Shown here: in pieces, positions 19,195 through 29,552 of the stretch
How positions within the stretch are numbered: position 1 is the first letter of the stretch
How the letters are laid out: each line of letters opens with the position of its first letter
Origin: Devosia sp. A8/3-2
GTDB lineage: Bacteria; Pseudomonadota; Alphaproteobacteria; Rhizobiales; Devosiaceae
NCBI GenBank assembly: GCA_025452255.1
Contig: CP104974.1
Span: forward strand, 3,512,156 to 3,576,155
DNA length: 64,000 bases
Direction of reading: 5' to 3'
Translations under genes and position numbers: made by a program
The notes under the pieces: model-generated
Seen by the model: the letters and a program-made list of their open reading frames with translations, nothing else
Databases searched by the model: none
What the model was told of the DNA's origin: nothing

Positions 19195-19541
19195 AGTTTC
19201 GATCCCGCATCCAGCTCGATCCCCGGGTCTTCGCCCCGCAGATCAAGGCTGAGCACCCATAGGTCCGGATCGAATTTGATTTCTTGCTGAATGCGCTCGC
19301 GCACTTTGGCGGGCTCGACACGGCGAAAGCGGCGCTGGAACACCGGGGCCGCCTCATTGCCCTCCCGCCCTGCCATGGGTGCGGGGGTGAACAGGCTCAC
19401 CGCGCCATCGAGATGATCCACCTCGATGAAGACCTGCCCGGCGATCGGATCACCCCGCCGGGACACGACGCACATATTGCCCAGATCATTGTGGCGGCGC
19501 ACGAAGGCTGCACACCAGAGATCGCTGCGTAACGCAGCCAT
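19191..19541 (-). CDS. DUF1491-family protein
   Basis: A 116-residue product starting MAALRSDLWCAAFVRRHNDL with GDPIAGQVFIEVDHLDGAVS, FQRRFRRVEPAKVRERIQQE and KFDPDLWVLSLDLRGEDPGI, which fits DUF1491, a small alphaproteobacterial family of unknown function. The ATG at 19541 overlaps the stop of the peptidoglycan-binding protein (TGATG). The open frame extends upstream into that gene, so the start is set by this overlap and by family length. Confidence 0.82.
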   Translation of the reverse strand: MAALRSDLWCAAFVRRHNDLGNMCVVSRRGDPIAGQVFIEVDHLDGAVSLFTPAPMAGREGNEAAPVFQRRFRRVEPAKVRERIQQEIKFDPDLWVLSLDLRGEDPGIELDAGSKL

Positions 19542-20732
19542 CAGATGGTCGCGCCGGCGTCCCGCAGCAGCCCGACGAGATCGGGGTTCACCTGCCCGGT
19601 CACCCGATAGCTGTGAAAATTCTCGAACTCGCGGATCGCCTTGGCCGTGGATTCGCACTGGCTTGCCGTCGATGGGGGCATGATAAAAACCCGGGCTCGC
19701 CAGCCCGCGCTGGATCTGGCTGATCAACTGGGTGTCATTGGCGGGCTGCAAAGGCACAGAGGCACGGGCGGGCGCAGCCTGCGGCTGCACCGCAGTGACC
19801 GGCCGCGGTGCAGCCATGGGTTCAAGCGAAGCCACCTGCACCGGAGCTGGCATGGGCTGGCTGACCGGCATCATCGGCAGTGCGGGAATGGGCTGGACCG
19901 AAGCACCGGCCGGACGGCCATCGACAGCTGCAACGATAGAATCAATGGTCTGTGCGGCGGCATTGCCCACCGTATCCACCGCATTGTCGACCGGCGACAG
20001 TGGCGGCAATTGCGCGACGACGCGATCAGGCTGCGCGACGGGCTGGACCGGCGCGGGCTGCAGCACCGGAGCCTGCTGCACAGCCACTTGCTGCACGGGC
20101 GCCGGCGGCGTCACCGGCTGCGGCGCGGGAGCCGCGACGGCCTGCCGCTGCACCGGCACCATGCCAGCGGCGTCGGCACGCAGAATGGCGTCCACCACTT
20201 CGCGGCTCAGCGCGCCGGTCGGCACCATGCCATTGCGTTCTTCAAAGGCGCGGATCGCCTGTGCAGTCCGCGGCCCGTAATAGCCATCGACGGCGCCATC
20301 AGAACAGACCCAGTTCGGTCAGCTTCTTCTGCACTGGAAGGCGTCCTTGTTGCCCACCGGGGCATCGGGAATTGGCCGGGAAATCAGGGTAACGCTGGCC
20401 GTCGTCTCATTGGTCACCGGCGTCGCCACAACGCTGTGCTGCATCGGCGTCGGGGCAATCGTGGGCGCATCGGCTGGCGCGTCCACCGGCGTAGGCACGA
20501 TTTCGGCCACCCCGAGCGAGGGGGTAAACAGCGGCGCGGGGTGGCGCGCCGTCTGGAAATAGAGGGCGTTGCTGGCGGCAAGCGCGGTCATCGTCACCAT
20601 GGCCAATAGGCCGGTGGAGGCGAGCAGGGCGCGCATATAGCGCGAGAATGTCCAGAGGCCCGCGCGACCCAGATAGGTCGCAACGGCGCTGCCCGCCAGC
20701 AGTGGCAGGCGGGAAAGTGTCGTTGCCGTCAT
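19541..20732 (-). CDS. Membrane-anchored protein with two peptidoglycan-binding domains
   Basis: An N-terminal membrane segment (LLASTGLLAMVTMTALAASN) is followed by a proline/valine-rich linker, a first PG_binding_1 domain (QKKLTELGLFSDGAVDGYYG, PRTAQAIRAFEERNGMVPTG), and a long Pro/Gln/Val-rich linker. A second domain (LISQIQRGLASPGFYHAPID, AIREFENFHSYRVTGQVNPD) lies at the C-terminus. Breaks lie near 20325 and 19662. Predicted to tether peptidoglycan in the periplasm. Upstream of and coupled to the DUF1491 gene. Confidence 0.78.
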
Positions 20733-20785
20733 TGCGCTTTTCTTTTTCGTCGTGCCATGAACTGATGGGAGCGGCGGGCGGCTCT

Positions 20786-22538
20786 TTATGGAGGGGGTGT
20801 CACAGTCGCAGTTTCCTCCGTCTTTATTGCTGGACCGTTTATAGGCAGCAAAACAGTGACGGTTGTCCCTGCGCCAATCTCAGACATGGCCCGCAATGTG
20901 CCGTCATGCAAGTCCACCGGGCCCTTGACGATGGAAAGCCCCAGCCCCGTGCCCTCATATTGGCGCGAAAGCCCGTCCTGTGCTCGGAAGAATGGTTCGC
21001 CAATGCGCTGCAGCAGATTCGGGCGCCATACCGATGCCCCTGTCGCTGACCGAAAGGTTGAGGCTCTGCCCACGGCGCTTGAGCGACACGGTGACCGTGC
21101 CGCCGCGATTGCTGAACTTGATGGCGTTCGACAGCAGGTTGAGCAGGATCTGCCGGCAGGCGCGCTCGTCCGCCACCAGCATGGGCAAGCCCTTGCCGAT
21201 CTCGGCGGCCAGCGTCACCGGCGCTCCTTGGCCAGCTGCTCGACCATGCTGAAGCACGGCTCGATTAGCCCTTCGACATGGAATGGTTCGGCCTGCAGCT
21301 CGAACTTGCCCGCCTCGATCTTGGACATGTCGAGCAGCATGCGCACCACTTCGAGCAGGTGCTTGCCGCTCTGGTGGATCAGCCCGGCATATTCCCGATG
21401 AGTCGGCGAGAGTTCCCCGCCAATGCCCGAAGTCATCATTTCGGAGAACCCGACCACCGCATTGAGCGGGGTGCGCAGCTCGTGCCCGATCGTGGCAAGG
21501 AACCGCGATTTGGCATCGGAGGATTCCTCGGCAACCCGGCGCGCTTCGACCATGGCCACCTCGCCGTCCTTGCGGCCGGTGACATCGCGATAGAGCGCCA
21601 CGACTTCAAAGCGCGAACCATCGCCCTTTGATCTCAGTACGGGCGAAAAACTGATCTCGACCCAGATGAAGCGCGGCAGTTTGGTCGCGCCCGCCGGATC
21701 GTCTCGGCGCATACGCAGCTCGATCATGCGGGTACGGCCCGCCAGATTGGCATCGGCGAAGGCGCTGAGATAGGCCGGCCGATCCAGCACATGCACCCGC
21801 TCGCCCGGGCCCGTGCCGGTCAATTCATAGCGGCGGCAGCCGAACAATTCCTCGGAAGAACGCGAGGCCAGCAGCACTTCGCCGGTGCTGGAAAAGCGGA
21901 TCACCGCATCCTGCACATGCTCGATCAGGTGCCGGTAGGCGGTCACCTGCGCCTTGTCATAGACTTCATAGGCCGCATTGATGCGGTTGGCCGTGTGCCC
22001 GACAATGCCCACGCAGCCCGGGAATGCCAGCACCGAGGTGGGTGCCAGCACGGCGTTGGAAACCGGAATGGGCGATATACCAAACAGCGACGCTATCGCC
22101 CCTAGCCCGACAATGGCCGCCAATAGCCACCGGGCACGGCACCGCAGTGGACGGCGGGCGACGAGCGAGGCCAGAATCGGTCCCATCGAGGCGACGCCCA
22201 TGCCGACATCGCCAAAACGCGGATCGGCCGGGGTCAGCAGCAGCCCCATGGCCATGATGGTGACCACCTGCCCGGCCGCCGCCTCGTCGAACAACTGGCG
22301 CTGGTGCAGCGACAGCGTCAGCATGCCGCCGGCAAGGCCCATGGCCGCCAGCACGAAAGGCAGCAGCGCCGGTGACCGGGCAATAGATTGCGAAGGGCAT
22401 AAGCAGGCCGGACATGGCGATCGCCGGGCGTGCATTATTGGCCAGCGTCTTGCGGCGCAGCACTTCGGGCCGATGCCCGGAGTCGGCAACAGCCAGTCTC
22501 ATCTCTTTGCTTTCGCCGAAAGAGAACAGGCTACGCAT
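20786..22538 (-). CDS. PAS-domain sensor histidine kinase
   Basis: The N-terminal third is membrane-spanning (LLPFVLAAMGLAGGMLTLSL, VVTIMAMGLLL, LLAAIVGLGAIASLFGISPI). A PAS domain follows (LIEHVQDAVIRFSSTGEVLL, VALYRDVTGRKDGE). Then come HisKA with the phospho-His in FLATIGHELRTPLNAVVGFS and a HATPase with ACRQILLNLLSNAIKFS, VSDRGIGM and YEGTGLGLSIVKG. Frame breaks lie near 22370, 21240 and 21030. The start MRSLFSFGESKEM at 22538 is my choice. No cognate regulator is adjacent, so the target is unknown. Confidence 0.85.
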
Positions 22539-22868
22539 ACAGTTTTTACTCACACTATGACGCCGCCGGGGCATACCGGGACAAGACATAAACGCGTCTT
22601 ATCTGCCTGAATGGGTTCAGGTCTTGTTGGTGCCAACCTGCGCGCTCAAGAGCTAAGACGGCCTTAAGCGCGCCGCCTGCACGGAGGCGCCGGACCGAGG
22701 AAAGGCGGGTTTTGAGGAATAGCGTAAACAAGGCGTTGCCCAACTTTACCGAGGGCAGCCAATTTGATTCAAATTTTATCGAAATGTCCCAGCACAGTTT
22801 AAATAGTCCGCGCTAGGTTTGGTGGCGTGGGCAGCAATAGCCCGCCAGCAAATACGGAATACGTGGCA

Positions 22869-23163
22869 ATGTTTCTGGTTCGATCCATCTTCTGGCTGAC
22901 AGTGGCATATATGGTGATCAAGCCCGGCGTCGATTTCGCCGATGCCACCAATACACTGTCCAGCCAGGGCTGTCGCCGCCGGCACCAAAGTGGTTGCCGA
23001 GCAGGTCCAGAACATTGAATGCGATAGCCTGCAATGCCTTGGCGGCAAGGCTGTGTTGTCGGCCGCCATGCAATCCAGTTCCGCGATCGGCACCCCCATG
23101 CATGACACGCCGATCGCCAGCCCGGTCCCCTTTCCCGGGCCACGGCCGGACCGGGCCGGTTAA
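22869..23163 (+). CDS. Small membrane-anchored protein (DUF5330-like) upstream of sufE
   Basis: The product begins MFLVRSIFWLTVAYMVIKPG, one membrane segment, and after removing one G near 22971 continues AVAAGTKVVAEQVQNIECDS and LQCLGGKAVLSAAMQSSSAI to a TAA at 23161. This makes 97 residues. The size, N-terminus, two-Cys pattern and position before sufE resemble DUF5330 proteins of rhizobia. Family naming is from memory of context and is tentative; function is unknown. Confidence 0.6.
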
Positions 23164-23331
23164 GAGCGTCCAGAAGGGCGCTCTTCCGCTAACCCGGGGT
23201 CGCCTCGCTTGCCCAAGCGAGTTTCCTCCAGCGACCTTGGCCCCTGCCGCAGGCGCGTTGCCCCGTGCTTGCGGCTTTTTCTTGCACCTGCGGGTGTGGA
23301 AATGCCGGCCGGCATGAATTAGATACAGCTC

Positions 23332-23757
23332 ATGACCGAGCCCCAAGCCTTCCGGGACATTGCCGAAAACCTGTCTTTCCTCGACGATTGGGAAGATCGC
23401 TATCGCTATATCATCGAGTTGGGCCAGGCGCTGCCCAAGCTCACCGACGAGGAACGCTCGCCGGAAAACAAGGTGCATGGCTGCGTCTCGCAAGTGTGGC
23501 TGGCGGCCCAGACCGCCCAGCGCGATGGCCAGACCGTGCTCACCTATCGCGGGGAAAGCGACGCCATGATCGTGCAAGGCACGGTCGCGGTGCTGCTCGC
23601 CCTCTATTCCGGCCGCCCCGCCCGGGACATAGCGGCAACCGACGCCATTGCCCTCTTCGACAAAATGGGCCTGCGCGAACACCTGACCACCCAGCGCTCC
23701 AATGGCACGGTCGCCATGGTCAACCGCATCCGGGCCGAGGGTAAGGCGCTGAGCTAG
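23332..23757 (+). CDS. sufE: Cysteine desulfuration protein SufE
   Basis: An intact 141-residue protein starting MTEPQAFRDIAENLSFLDDW, with the family core YRYIIELGQALP, ENKVHGCVSQVWLAAQ (the acceptor Cys) and a C-terminal HLTTQRSNGTVAMVNRIRAE. SufE accepts persulfide sulfur from SufS for Fe-S cluster assembly. The other suf genes are not in the window. It converges on the DUF6456 gene, sharing the last four bases. Confidence 0.95.
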   Translation: MTEPQAFRDIAENLSFLDDWEDRYRYIIELGQALPKLTDEERSPENKVHGCVSQVWLAAQTAQRDGQTVLTYRGESDAMIVQGTVAVLLALYSGRPARDIAATDAIALFDKMGLREHLTTQRSNGTVAMVNRIRAEGKALS

Positions 23758-24254
23758 GGGGCCGTTTCCGCAATCAGCGGCAACCGTGTTTCTAGCCACC
23801 CCGTCTGCCTGCCGCCAGCCGGGCCCTCGGCACCAGCCGACAGCCCCATAATCCCCGCCAATTGCTCCAGCCCAATGCGCAGAACCAGCTTGGCGCTCCG
23901 CCGCGGCCAGCGCCGTTCCGTCTCGATCAATTGCAGCCCCTTGCCCAGCCCGCACACATCGAACACCACACCCCAGCAATCGGCAGGCAGGAGCGCCGCC
24001 ATCTTATTGAGCCGCTGGCGCGCATCCGCCGCCGAATCGGAAGCGTCGCCCACCCCATTGCCGCCACTGCGGCCAATCCGGCTGGCATCATAGCTCATGG
24101 TGACGCGCGGGCTCAGCCGCGAGCGCTCCACCAGCTTGGCCAGCCGATTGGCCGCCGCCACATGATGGGGCGCCAGAAATGGGCTACCATCGGCCTCCTT
24201 GCTCGCCGCCAGCCGGACCAGCACCGCGTCGTCGCTTTGCTCAATGACCGGCAT
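23754..24254 (-). CDS. DUF6456 protein, GafZ-like (split GafA C-terminal part)
   Basis: The product starts MPVIEQSDDAVLVRLAASKE and contains VAAANRLAKLVERSRLSPRV, DASDSAADARQRLNKMAALL, and CWGVVFDVCGLGKGLQLIET, the DUF6456 core. Family knowledge: GTA activator GafA of Rhodobacter joins a DnaA-like DNA-binding part to a C-terminal part, while other alphaproteobacteria use two adjacent proteins (GafY/GafZ in Caulobacter, where GafZ is described as an antiterminator). The overlap of 14 bases with the DnaA-domain gene fits that pair. Equating DUF6456 with GafZ is inference. Confidence 0.72.
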   Translation of the reverse strand: MPVIEQSDDAVLVRLAASKEADGSPFLAPHHVAAANRLAKLVERSRLSPRVTMSYDASRIGRSGGNGVGDASDSAADARQRLNKMAALLPADCWGVVFDVCGLGKGLQLIETERRWPRRSAKLVLRIGLEQLAGIMGLSAGAEGPAGGRQTGWLETRLPLIAETAP

Positions 24255-24627
24255 GGCGCGGCTCCCACAAGGGCTGGGCATGCTGCTCGTCGATCACCTG
24301 TTCGAGCCGCGTAACGAAGGCATCGAATTCGGCGTCCTCGCGCAGATCTTCGATCAGCGCGCAGGCATATGAGACTGTTGTCCTATCTCGCCCGAACGCG
24401 TCCCCGACCTCGCTCAGGCTGCGTCCAAGCATCACATGGGCAAGATACATGGCCAGCTGCCGGGCCCGCGCGGCCGAAGCTCGGCAACGCGATGCATGCA
24501 TAAGCAACCGCATCGGCACATTTTTTTCGCGTGCCACCAGTGCTGCGACATCGTCACAAGCCCAATTCTGGCTGGCGCCGGGCTGGCCTTGTGCTACCGC
24601 CGCGATTGGTTGATAAGTAGGATGCAC
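24241..24627 (-). CDS. DnaA domain IV-only protein, GafY-like DNA-binding part
   Basis: The product, from a GTG at 24627 preceded by CGGAGG, carries only the DnaA C-terminal helix-turn-helix: QLAMYLAHVMLGRSLSEVGD followed by AFGRDRTTVSYACALIEDL, the DnaA-box recognition motif. There is no AAA+ ATPase domain, so it is not the replication initiator. In this lineage such proteins pair with DUF6456 proteins and correspond to the DNA-binding half of GafA. A tandem DnaA-box-like element lies 60 bases upstream and is shared with the GTA promoter region. Confidence 0.75.
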   Translation of the reverse strand: MHPTYQPIAAVAQGQPGASQNWACDDVAALVAREKNVPMRLLMHASRCRASAARARQLAMYLAHVMLGRSLSEVGDAFGRDRTTVSYACALIEDLREDAEFDAFVTRLEQVIDEQHAQPLWEPRHAGH

Positions 24628-24687
24628 CCTTGGCCTCCGTTGCAATCAAGGAATTTATTCCTACACATTGCAACGCAGAAAGCCAGC

Positions 24688-24709
24688 CGGGGATAAGTCG
24701 AATAAGTGG
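24688..24709 (-). promoter_or_regulatory. Tandem DnaA-box-like element, shared with GTA promoter
   Basis: On the plus strand 24690-24709 reads GGGATAAGTCGAATAAGTGG. On the minus strand this is ACTTATTCG followed by ACTTATCCC. The 22-bp window 24688-24709 matches 8113-8134 at 20 positions and both lie 60-85 bases before the start codon on the same strand. This suggests autoregulation of the activator pair and activation of the GTA by the same protein (inference). Confidence 0.6.
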
Positions 24710-24792
24710 ATGTGTGGAAAGCTCATTGGGCGGGATGGGCACTATATAGCCCACAGCACAGCACCTCCCCGCAAGGGGTGAGGGCGCAGACC

Positions 24793-24821
24793 GGGGCTCT
24801 CTAGGATTGAGCCAGAGCCCC
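24793..24821 (-). terminator. Hairpin at the end of the opp operon
   Basis: Inverted arms GGGGCTCT (24793-24800) and AGAGCCCC (24814-24821) bracket the stop codon region of oppF. No clear T run follows on the minus strand, so the call as terminator is moderate. Confidence 0.45.
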
Positions 24822-25704
24822 AATCGGCCGAATAAAGTGCCCCGGCCCAACCTCGCGCACCACCGGCTGCGGCACGGCGGACAATCGCCGGATATTCTCC
24901 ACATCGGCCATTTCGGCATTGTATTGCGACTGCGCAAACCGCACGTCCGGGTCCGGCACGGCCGATAGCAGCAACCGCGTATAAGGGTGCTGCGGATCGT
25001 TCAGTACGCTTTCGGTCGGCCCCCATTCCACGATCTGGCCGGCATACATCACGATAATGTCCTCAGCCACGTAGCGGGCCGTGGCGATATCATGGGTGAT
25101 GTAGAGCAGCGCCAGCCCGAGCGAGCGCTTCATCTCGTTGAGCAGGTTCAAAATGCCCAACCGCACCGAAACGTCCAGCATGGAGGTCGGCTCATCGGCC
25201 ACGATGACCTCCGGCCCCACTGCCAGCGCCCGCGCAATGCTGATGCGCTGCCGCTGCCCGCCCGACAATTCATGCGGAAACTTGGCCGCCATAAGGGCCG
25301 GATCGAGCTTGACCCGCTCCAGCAATTCCTCGATCGCCGCCTTGCGCTGCGTCGTGCTCAGCCCCTTCTGATGCAGCCGCAGCGGCCGCTCCAGGTGATA
25401 CTGAACCGTATGCGCCGGATTGAGCGCCGAAAACGGGTCCTGAAAGATCATCTGAACCGCCCGGCGATAGGCGGCCATCGAATGGGTCACAGGCGCCCCC
25501 GGAACAGTAACTGCCCCTGATCGGGCTGGTATTCGCGCATGATCAGCCGCGCGCAAGTGGTCTTGCCGCTGCCCGATCTGCCGACAAGCGCCAGCGTACG
25601 TCCGGCCCTCAAAGCAAAGGACACTGAGCGGGCGGCATAGACGGATGTGTCGCCCTTGCCGAAAATCTTGGAGACATTGTCGAGCGCGAGAACAGGAGTT
25701 TCGG

Positions 25705-25708
<4 letters not shown>
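24801..25708 (-). CDS. Oligopeptide/dipeptide ABC transporter ATP-binding protein (OppF/DppF type)
   Basis: Starts MTETPVLALDNVSKIFGKGD with Walker A in LVGRSGSGKTTCARL. After a break near 25497 it continues AVQMIFQDPFSALNPAHTVQ (Q loop), ELSGGQRQRISIARALAVGP (signature) and VIVADEPTSMLDVSVRLGIL (Walker B). The C-terminus has the family tail HPYTRLLLSAVPDPD. About 302 residues. Last gene of the operon and coupled to the preceding ATPase gene, with a four-base overlap. Confidence 0.88.
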
Positions 25709-26513
<805 letters not shown>

Positions 26514-26517
<4 letters not shown>

Positions 26518-27404
26518 AGCCGCCCCTCCCCGGCTTGCACCAGCGCCGCCCAGCGCCCCAGCCGTCCGCCGGTGCTGCAGCCGCGGATTGGCGATTTCAT
26601 CGATGGCAAAATTGATCAGCGCCAGACTCAGCCCCAGCAGCGCCAGCGCGATACAGGGCGAGAGCAGATCCCACCGAGCGCCGACCGACAGGGCCGAAGC
26701 GTTTTGCGCGTTATAGAGCATAATCCCCGGGAGACGGTATTGGGATCGCCCAGCCCCAAAAATTCCAACGTCGCCTCGGTGATCACCGCAAAGATGACGC
26801 TGCCGATGAAATTGATGCCCACGATGGAAATGAGGTTGGGAAATATCTCGAAGGCCATGATGCGCCGGGAGGGCTCGCCCAGCATTTCGGCCGATTTGAT
26901 GAAATCCTTCTGCCGGATGGACAGCGTCTCCGCCCGCGTGACGCGCACGCCCCATGCCCACGACGTCAGCCCCAGAATAACGGCAATCACCAGCGGGCTC
27001 GCCTGCCCGATAAAGGCCGCCAGCACCAGCAGCAACGGCAGGTTGGGCACAACCAGCACCATATTGGTGAAGAAGTTTATGATCTCGTCGATCACCCCGC
27101 CTTTGTAGCCGGCGATGATGCCGAGCACGGTGCCGATAATGGTAATCATCAGCCCGGCACCGAAACCAACCGCCAGCGAGGTCCGTGCGCCATAGATCAG
27201 CTGAGTGAACACATCGCGACCCACGCAGGTCGTGCCCAGCCAATGCTCAAGCGATGGCGGCTGATGCGGCCTTCCGACCCGCGCGGTGGGCGAATATTGG
27301 CTCAACAGTGGTGCGGCAAAGGCCGCGGCAATGATCAGCAGCAGGATGACCGCGCCGATCACGGCCTTGCGGTTCCGGAGCAGGCCCGACAGGAGTTGCT
27401 GCAT
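26514..27404 (-). CDS. Opp/Dpp-type ABC transporter permease (OppC type)
   Basis: Starts MQQLLSGLLRNRKAVIGAVI, with the OppC N-terminal domain motif PSLEHWLGTTCVGRDVFTQL and the permease EAA loop (SIRQKDFIKSAEMLGEPSRR). Corrections near 26730 and 26566 give NAQNASALSVGARWDLLSPC and IALALLGLSLALINFAIDEI, then a TGA at 26514. About 296 residues, six membrane segments. It partners OppB encoded immediately upstream. Confidence 0.86.
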
Positions 27405-27407
27405 GGC

Positions 27408-28385
27408 TCAGGCCTTTCTCAGGCGCGGATCGAGCAGCACATAGCTCAGATCGACGATGAAATTGGAAACCAGCATGGCGCCGGTCATGATCAGCAACTG
27501 CCCTCGGATCACCGGATAGTCCCGCGCCAGGATTGCCTGATAGAGCACATTGCCAAGCCCCGGATAGTTGAACACCACCTCGGTCACCAGCGAGCCGCCC
27601 AGCACTGTGCCTATAGAGATGGCGAGGGCGCTGAAGGTCGGTAGCAGCGCATTGCGGGCTGCATACCACAGCATGACCCGGCTTTCGCCCAGCCCCTTGG
27701 CGCGGCCCATGACGATGTAATCTTCGCCCAGCAGGTTGATCATGTTGTTGCGCATGGTCACGGCAAAGCCCCCGACCAGCACGATGAACAGGGTCAGCAT
27801 GGGCAGCGTGCCATGGCGGATGACGCTGCCGATATATTGCGCCGAAAAGGCCGGATCGAGCATGGGATCGGCCGCATAGCCATTGGGGAACCAGCCCAGC
27901 TGGTAGCCAAAGATAAACAGCATGACGAGCGAGATGACCACGGCGGGAACCGAACTCGAAAAGATCGCGCTCATCGAGATGATCGTATCGAGCCGGCTGC
28001 CGCGCTGCCACGCCGCCAGAGCACCCAACAGGGTGCCGCAGGTAAAGCTCAGAATGGTCGCCAGTCCCATCAGCCCCACCGTCCAGACCAGCGCCCGCGC
28101 CAGCAAATCGGTGACCGGCAGCGGGAAATACTTGATCGACACGCCCAGATCGCCGGTAAACACGCTTTGCAGATAGGTCAGATATTGCTGCCAGAGCGGG
28201 GCTTCGATGAAGCCGAAAGTGAGCTTGAGCGCATTGAGATTTTCCAGCGACAGCTCCGAGCCGGCGCTGGCAAACATCATCTGGATCGGATCGCCCGGCA
28301 TAACACGCGGCAGGAAGAAATTGATCGTCGCCGCCACGATGAAAGCGGCGAGGTAGAAAGCGAGGCGCCGCAGCAAGAAACTCAT
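27408..28385 (-). CDS. Opp/Dpp-type ABC transporter permease (OppB type)
   Basis: An intact 325-residue protein starting MSFLLRRLAFYLAAFIVAAT, with FFLPRVMPGDPIQMMFASAG and the EAA loop MGRAKGLGESRVMLWYAARN. It ends SYVLLDPRLRKA, as OppB/DppB proteins do. It starts as ATGA on the end of a small ORF that follows nagZ. No substrate-binding protein gene is present in this operon, which is unusual for an Opp system. Confidence 0.9.
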   Translation of the reverse strand: MSFLLRRLAFYLAAFIVAATINFFLPRVMPGDPIQMMFASAGSELSLENLNALKLTFGFIEAPLWQQYLTYLQSVFTGDLGVSIKYFPLPVTDLLARALVWTVGLMGLATILSFTCGTLLGALAAWQRGSRLDTIISMSAIFSSSVPAVVISLVMLFIFGYQLGWFPNGYAADPMLDPAFSAQYIGSVIRHGTLPMLTLFIVLVGGFAVTMRNNMINLLGEDYIVMGRAKGLGESRVMLWYAARNALLPTFSALAISIGTVLGGSLVTEVVFNYPGLGNVLYQAILARDYPVIRGQLLIMTGAMLVSNFIVDLSYVLLDPRLRKA

Positions 28386-28507
28386 TTATCTATCCTCGGA
28401 TGATGCGGCCCGAGCCACAAGACGAAGAGGATCACCGCCCCCAGAAGCGAAGTCTATTGGAGTGGAGCCCGCGCCAGCAAGCGAAACACCGGAGCGGCAA
28501 GGGCCAT
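28382..28507 (-). pseudogene. Candidate small membrane protein gene with in-frame TAG
   Basis: Starting six bases after the nagZ stop, an ATG at 28507 opens MALAAPVFRLLARAPLQ, then TAG, then in the same frame TSLLGAVILFVLWLGPHHPR and a stop that overlaps the oppB start as ATGA. Ignoring the TAG this is a 42-codon reading frame encoding one hydrophobic helix. The TAG may be a sequencing error, given the poor frame quality of this sequence, or a true lesion. I recognise no family. The exact fit between two coupled genes is the main evidence. Confidence 0.4.
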
Positions 28508-28513
28508 AAGCAT

Positions 28514-29531
28514 TTAGGCGATACCGTTCTGTGCGAAAATCTCCTCGACTTCCGCATGTAGCGCCCGCACGTCGACCCGCAAATTCCCCCGCTTGGCATT
28601 GGCAGCAGCAATTCGCTTCAGACTAGCATCGCTGAGCAGCCGTGCAGCGCGCGCCGCAGCTCGGCTCGCGGCCAGTCGCCCCGGCTATGCAGGGCAATGT
28701 CATATCCGGCGTCGAGCGCCCGCGTCACCCGCTCCGGCCAGTGCCGCTCAGCGCCTCCATGCTCAGGCAATCGGTAATCAGAACGCCGTCATAATCGAGA
28801 TCATTGCGGATCAGCTCGCAGATAGTGGGCGAGACCGAAGCCGGCCGCTCGGCATCGAAGGCGGTAAAGATCAGATGCGCCACCATGGCCCGGGGCGTGT
28901 CCTTGAGCTGGATGAAGGGCACAAAATCGGTCGCCATCAGGTCTTCAAGCGAGGCGTCGACGACGGGACAGGTAAAATGCGGATCGACAGTCACCCGCCC
29001 ATAGCCGGGAATATGCTTCATCACCGGGATTTCCCCGGTTTCCAGCATGCCGGCGATCACTTCGCGTCCCGGGGCGACAATGGTGTCGGTATCGGCGCCG
29101 AACGCGCTGCCCGATCACTTCATGCATGCCCTTAAGCGCCATATCGACCACCGGCGTACAGCCGCTATCGATATTCAGTTCCGCCATCATCGCGCCCATG
29201 GCACGGCTCGACAGCCGCAGCGCCTTTTGGCCAGCTCGAAATCCTTCTGCGCCAGCGCGCCAAAGGCACCAAAGGCGCGGAACGAGGGCCAGCGGCCATT
29301 GTCGAGCCGTTGCACCCGCCCACCTTCTCGGTCGATGAACACGGCCGCATCGTCCCGGCCCACCGCCTCACGAAACTGCGCCGTCAGCCGCTTGACCTGC
29401 TCGGGATTGTCCAGATTCCGCCGGAACAGGAACAGCCCGTAGGGGTTGGTTTCATGGAAAAAGGCTATCTCGTTGGCGGACAATTCCAGCCCCGGCATGC
29501 CGACGAAAAGAGCGAGCGGTGTGCTAGCCAT
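28514..29531 (-). CDS. nagZ: Beta-N-acetylhexosaminidase, NagZ-like (GH3)
   Basis: Starts MASTPLALFVGMPGLELSAN. GH3 marks are VFIDREGGRVQRLD, INPYGLFLFRRN-like N-terminal strand, the substrate-binding KHIPGYGRVTVDPH, and the nucleophile Asp region FDGVLITDCLSMEAL seen here as YDGVLITDCLSMEALSG. Corrections near 29215, 29110, 28738 and 28640 give a 338-residue protein ending EVEEIFAQNGIA. The GH3 loop normally reads KHFPGHG; here it is KHIPGYG. NagZ releases N-acetylglucosamine from muropeptides. It lies between a GNAT gene and an Opp transporter. Confidence 0.85.
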
Positions 29532-29552
29532 CAGATGCTTTCCATAACTATG

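Noticed and set aside
19191..20228. Single 345-residue protein with DUF1491 at its C-terminus
   Set aside because: The continuous frame arises from a break near 19662. Corrected, the peptidoglycan-binding protein stops at 19541 and the DUF1491 gene starts there with TGATG.
23754..24627. dnaA and chromosome origin
   Set aside because: Only DnaA domain IV is present, with no AAA+ domain, and no dnaN, cluster of DnaA boxes or AT-rich unwinding region is seen.
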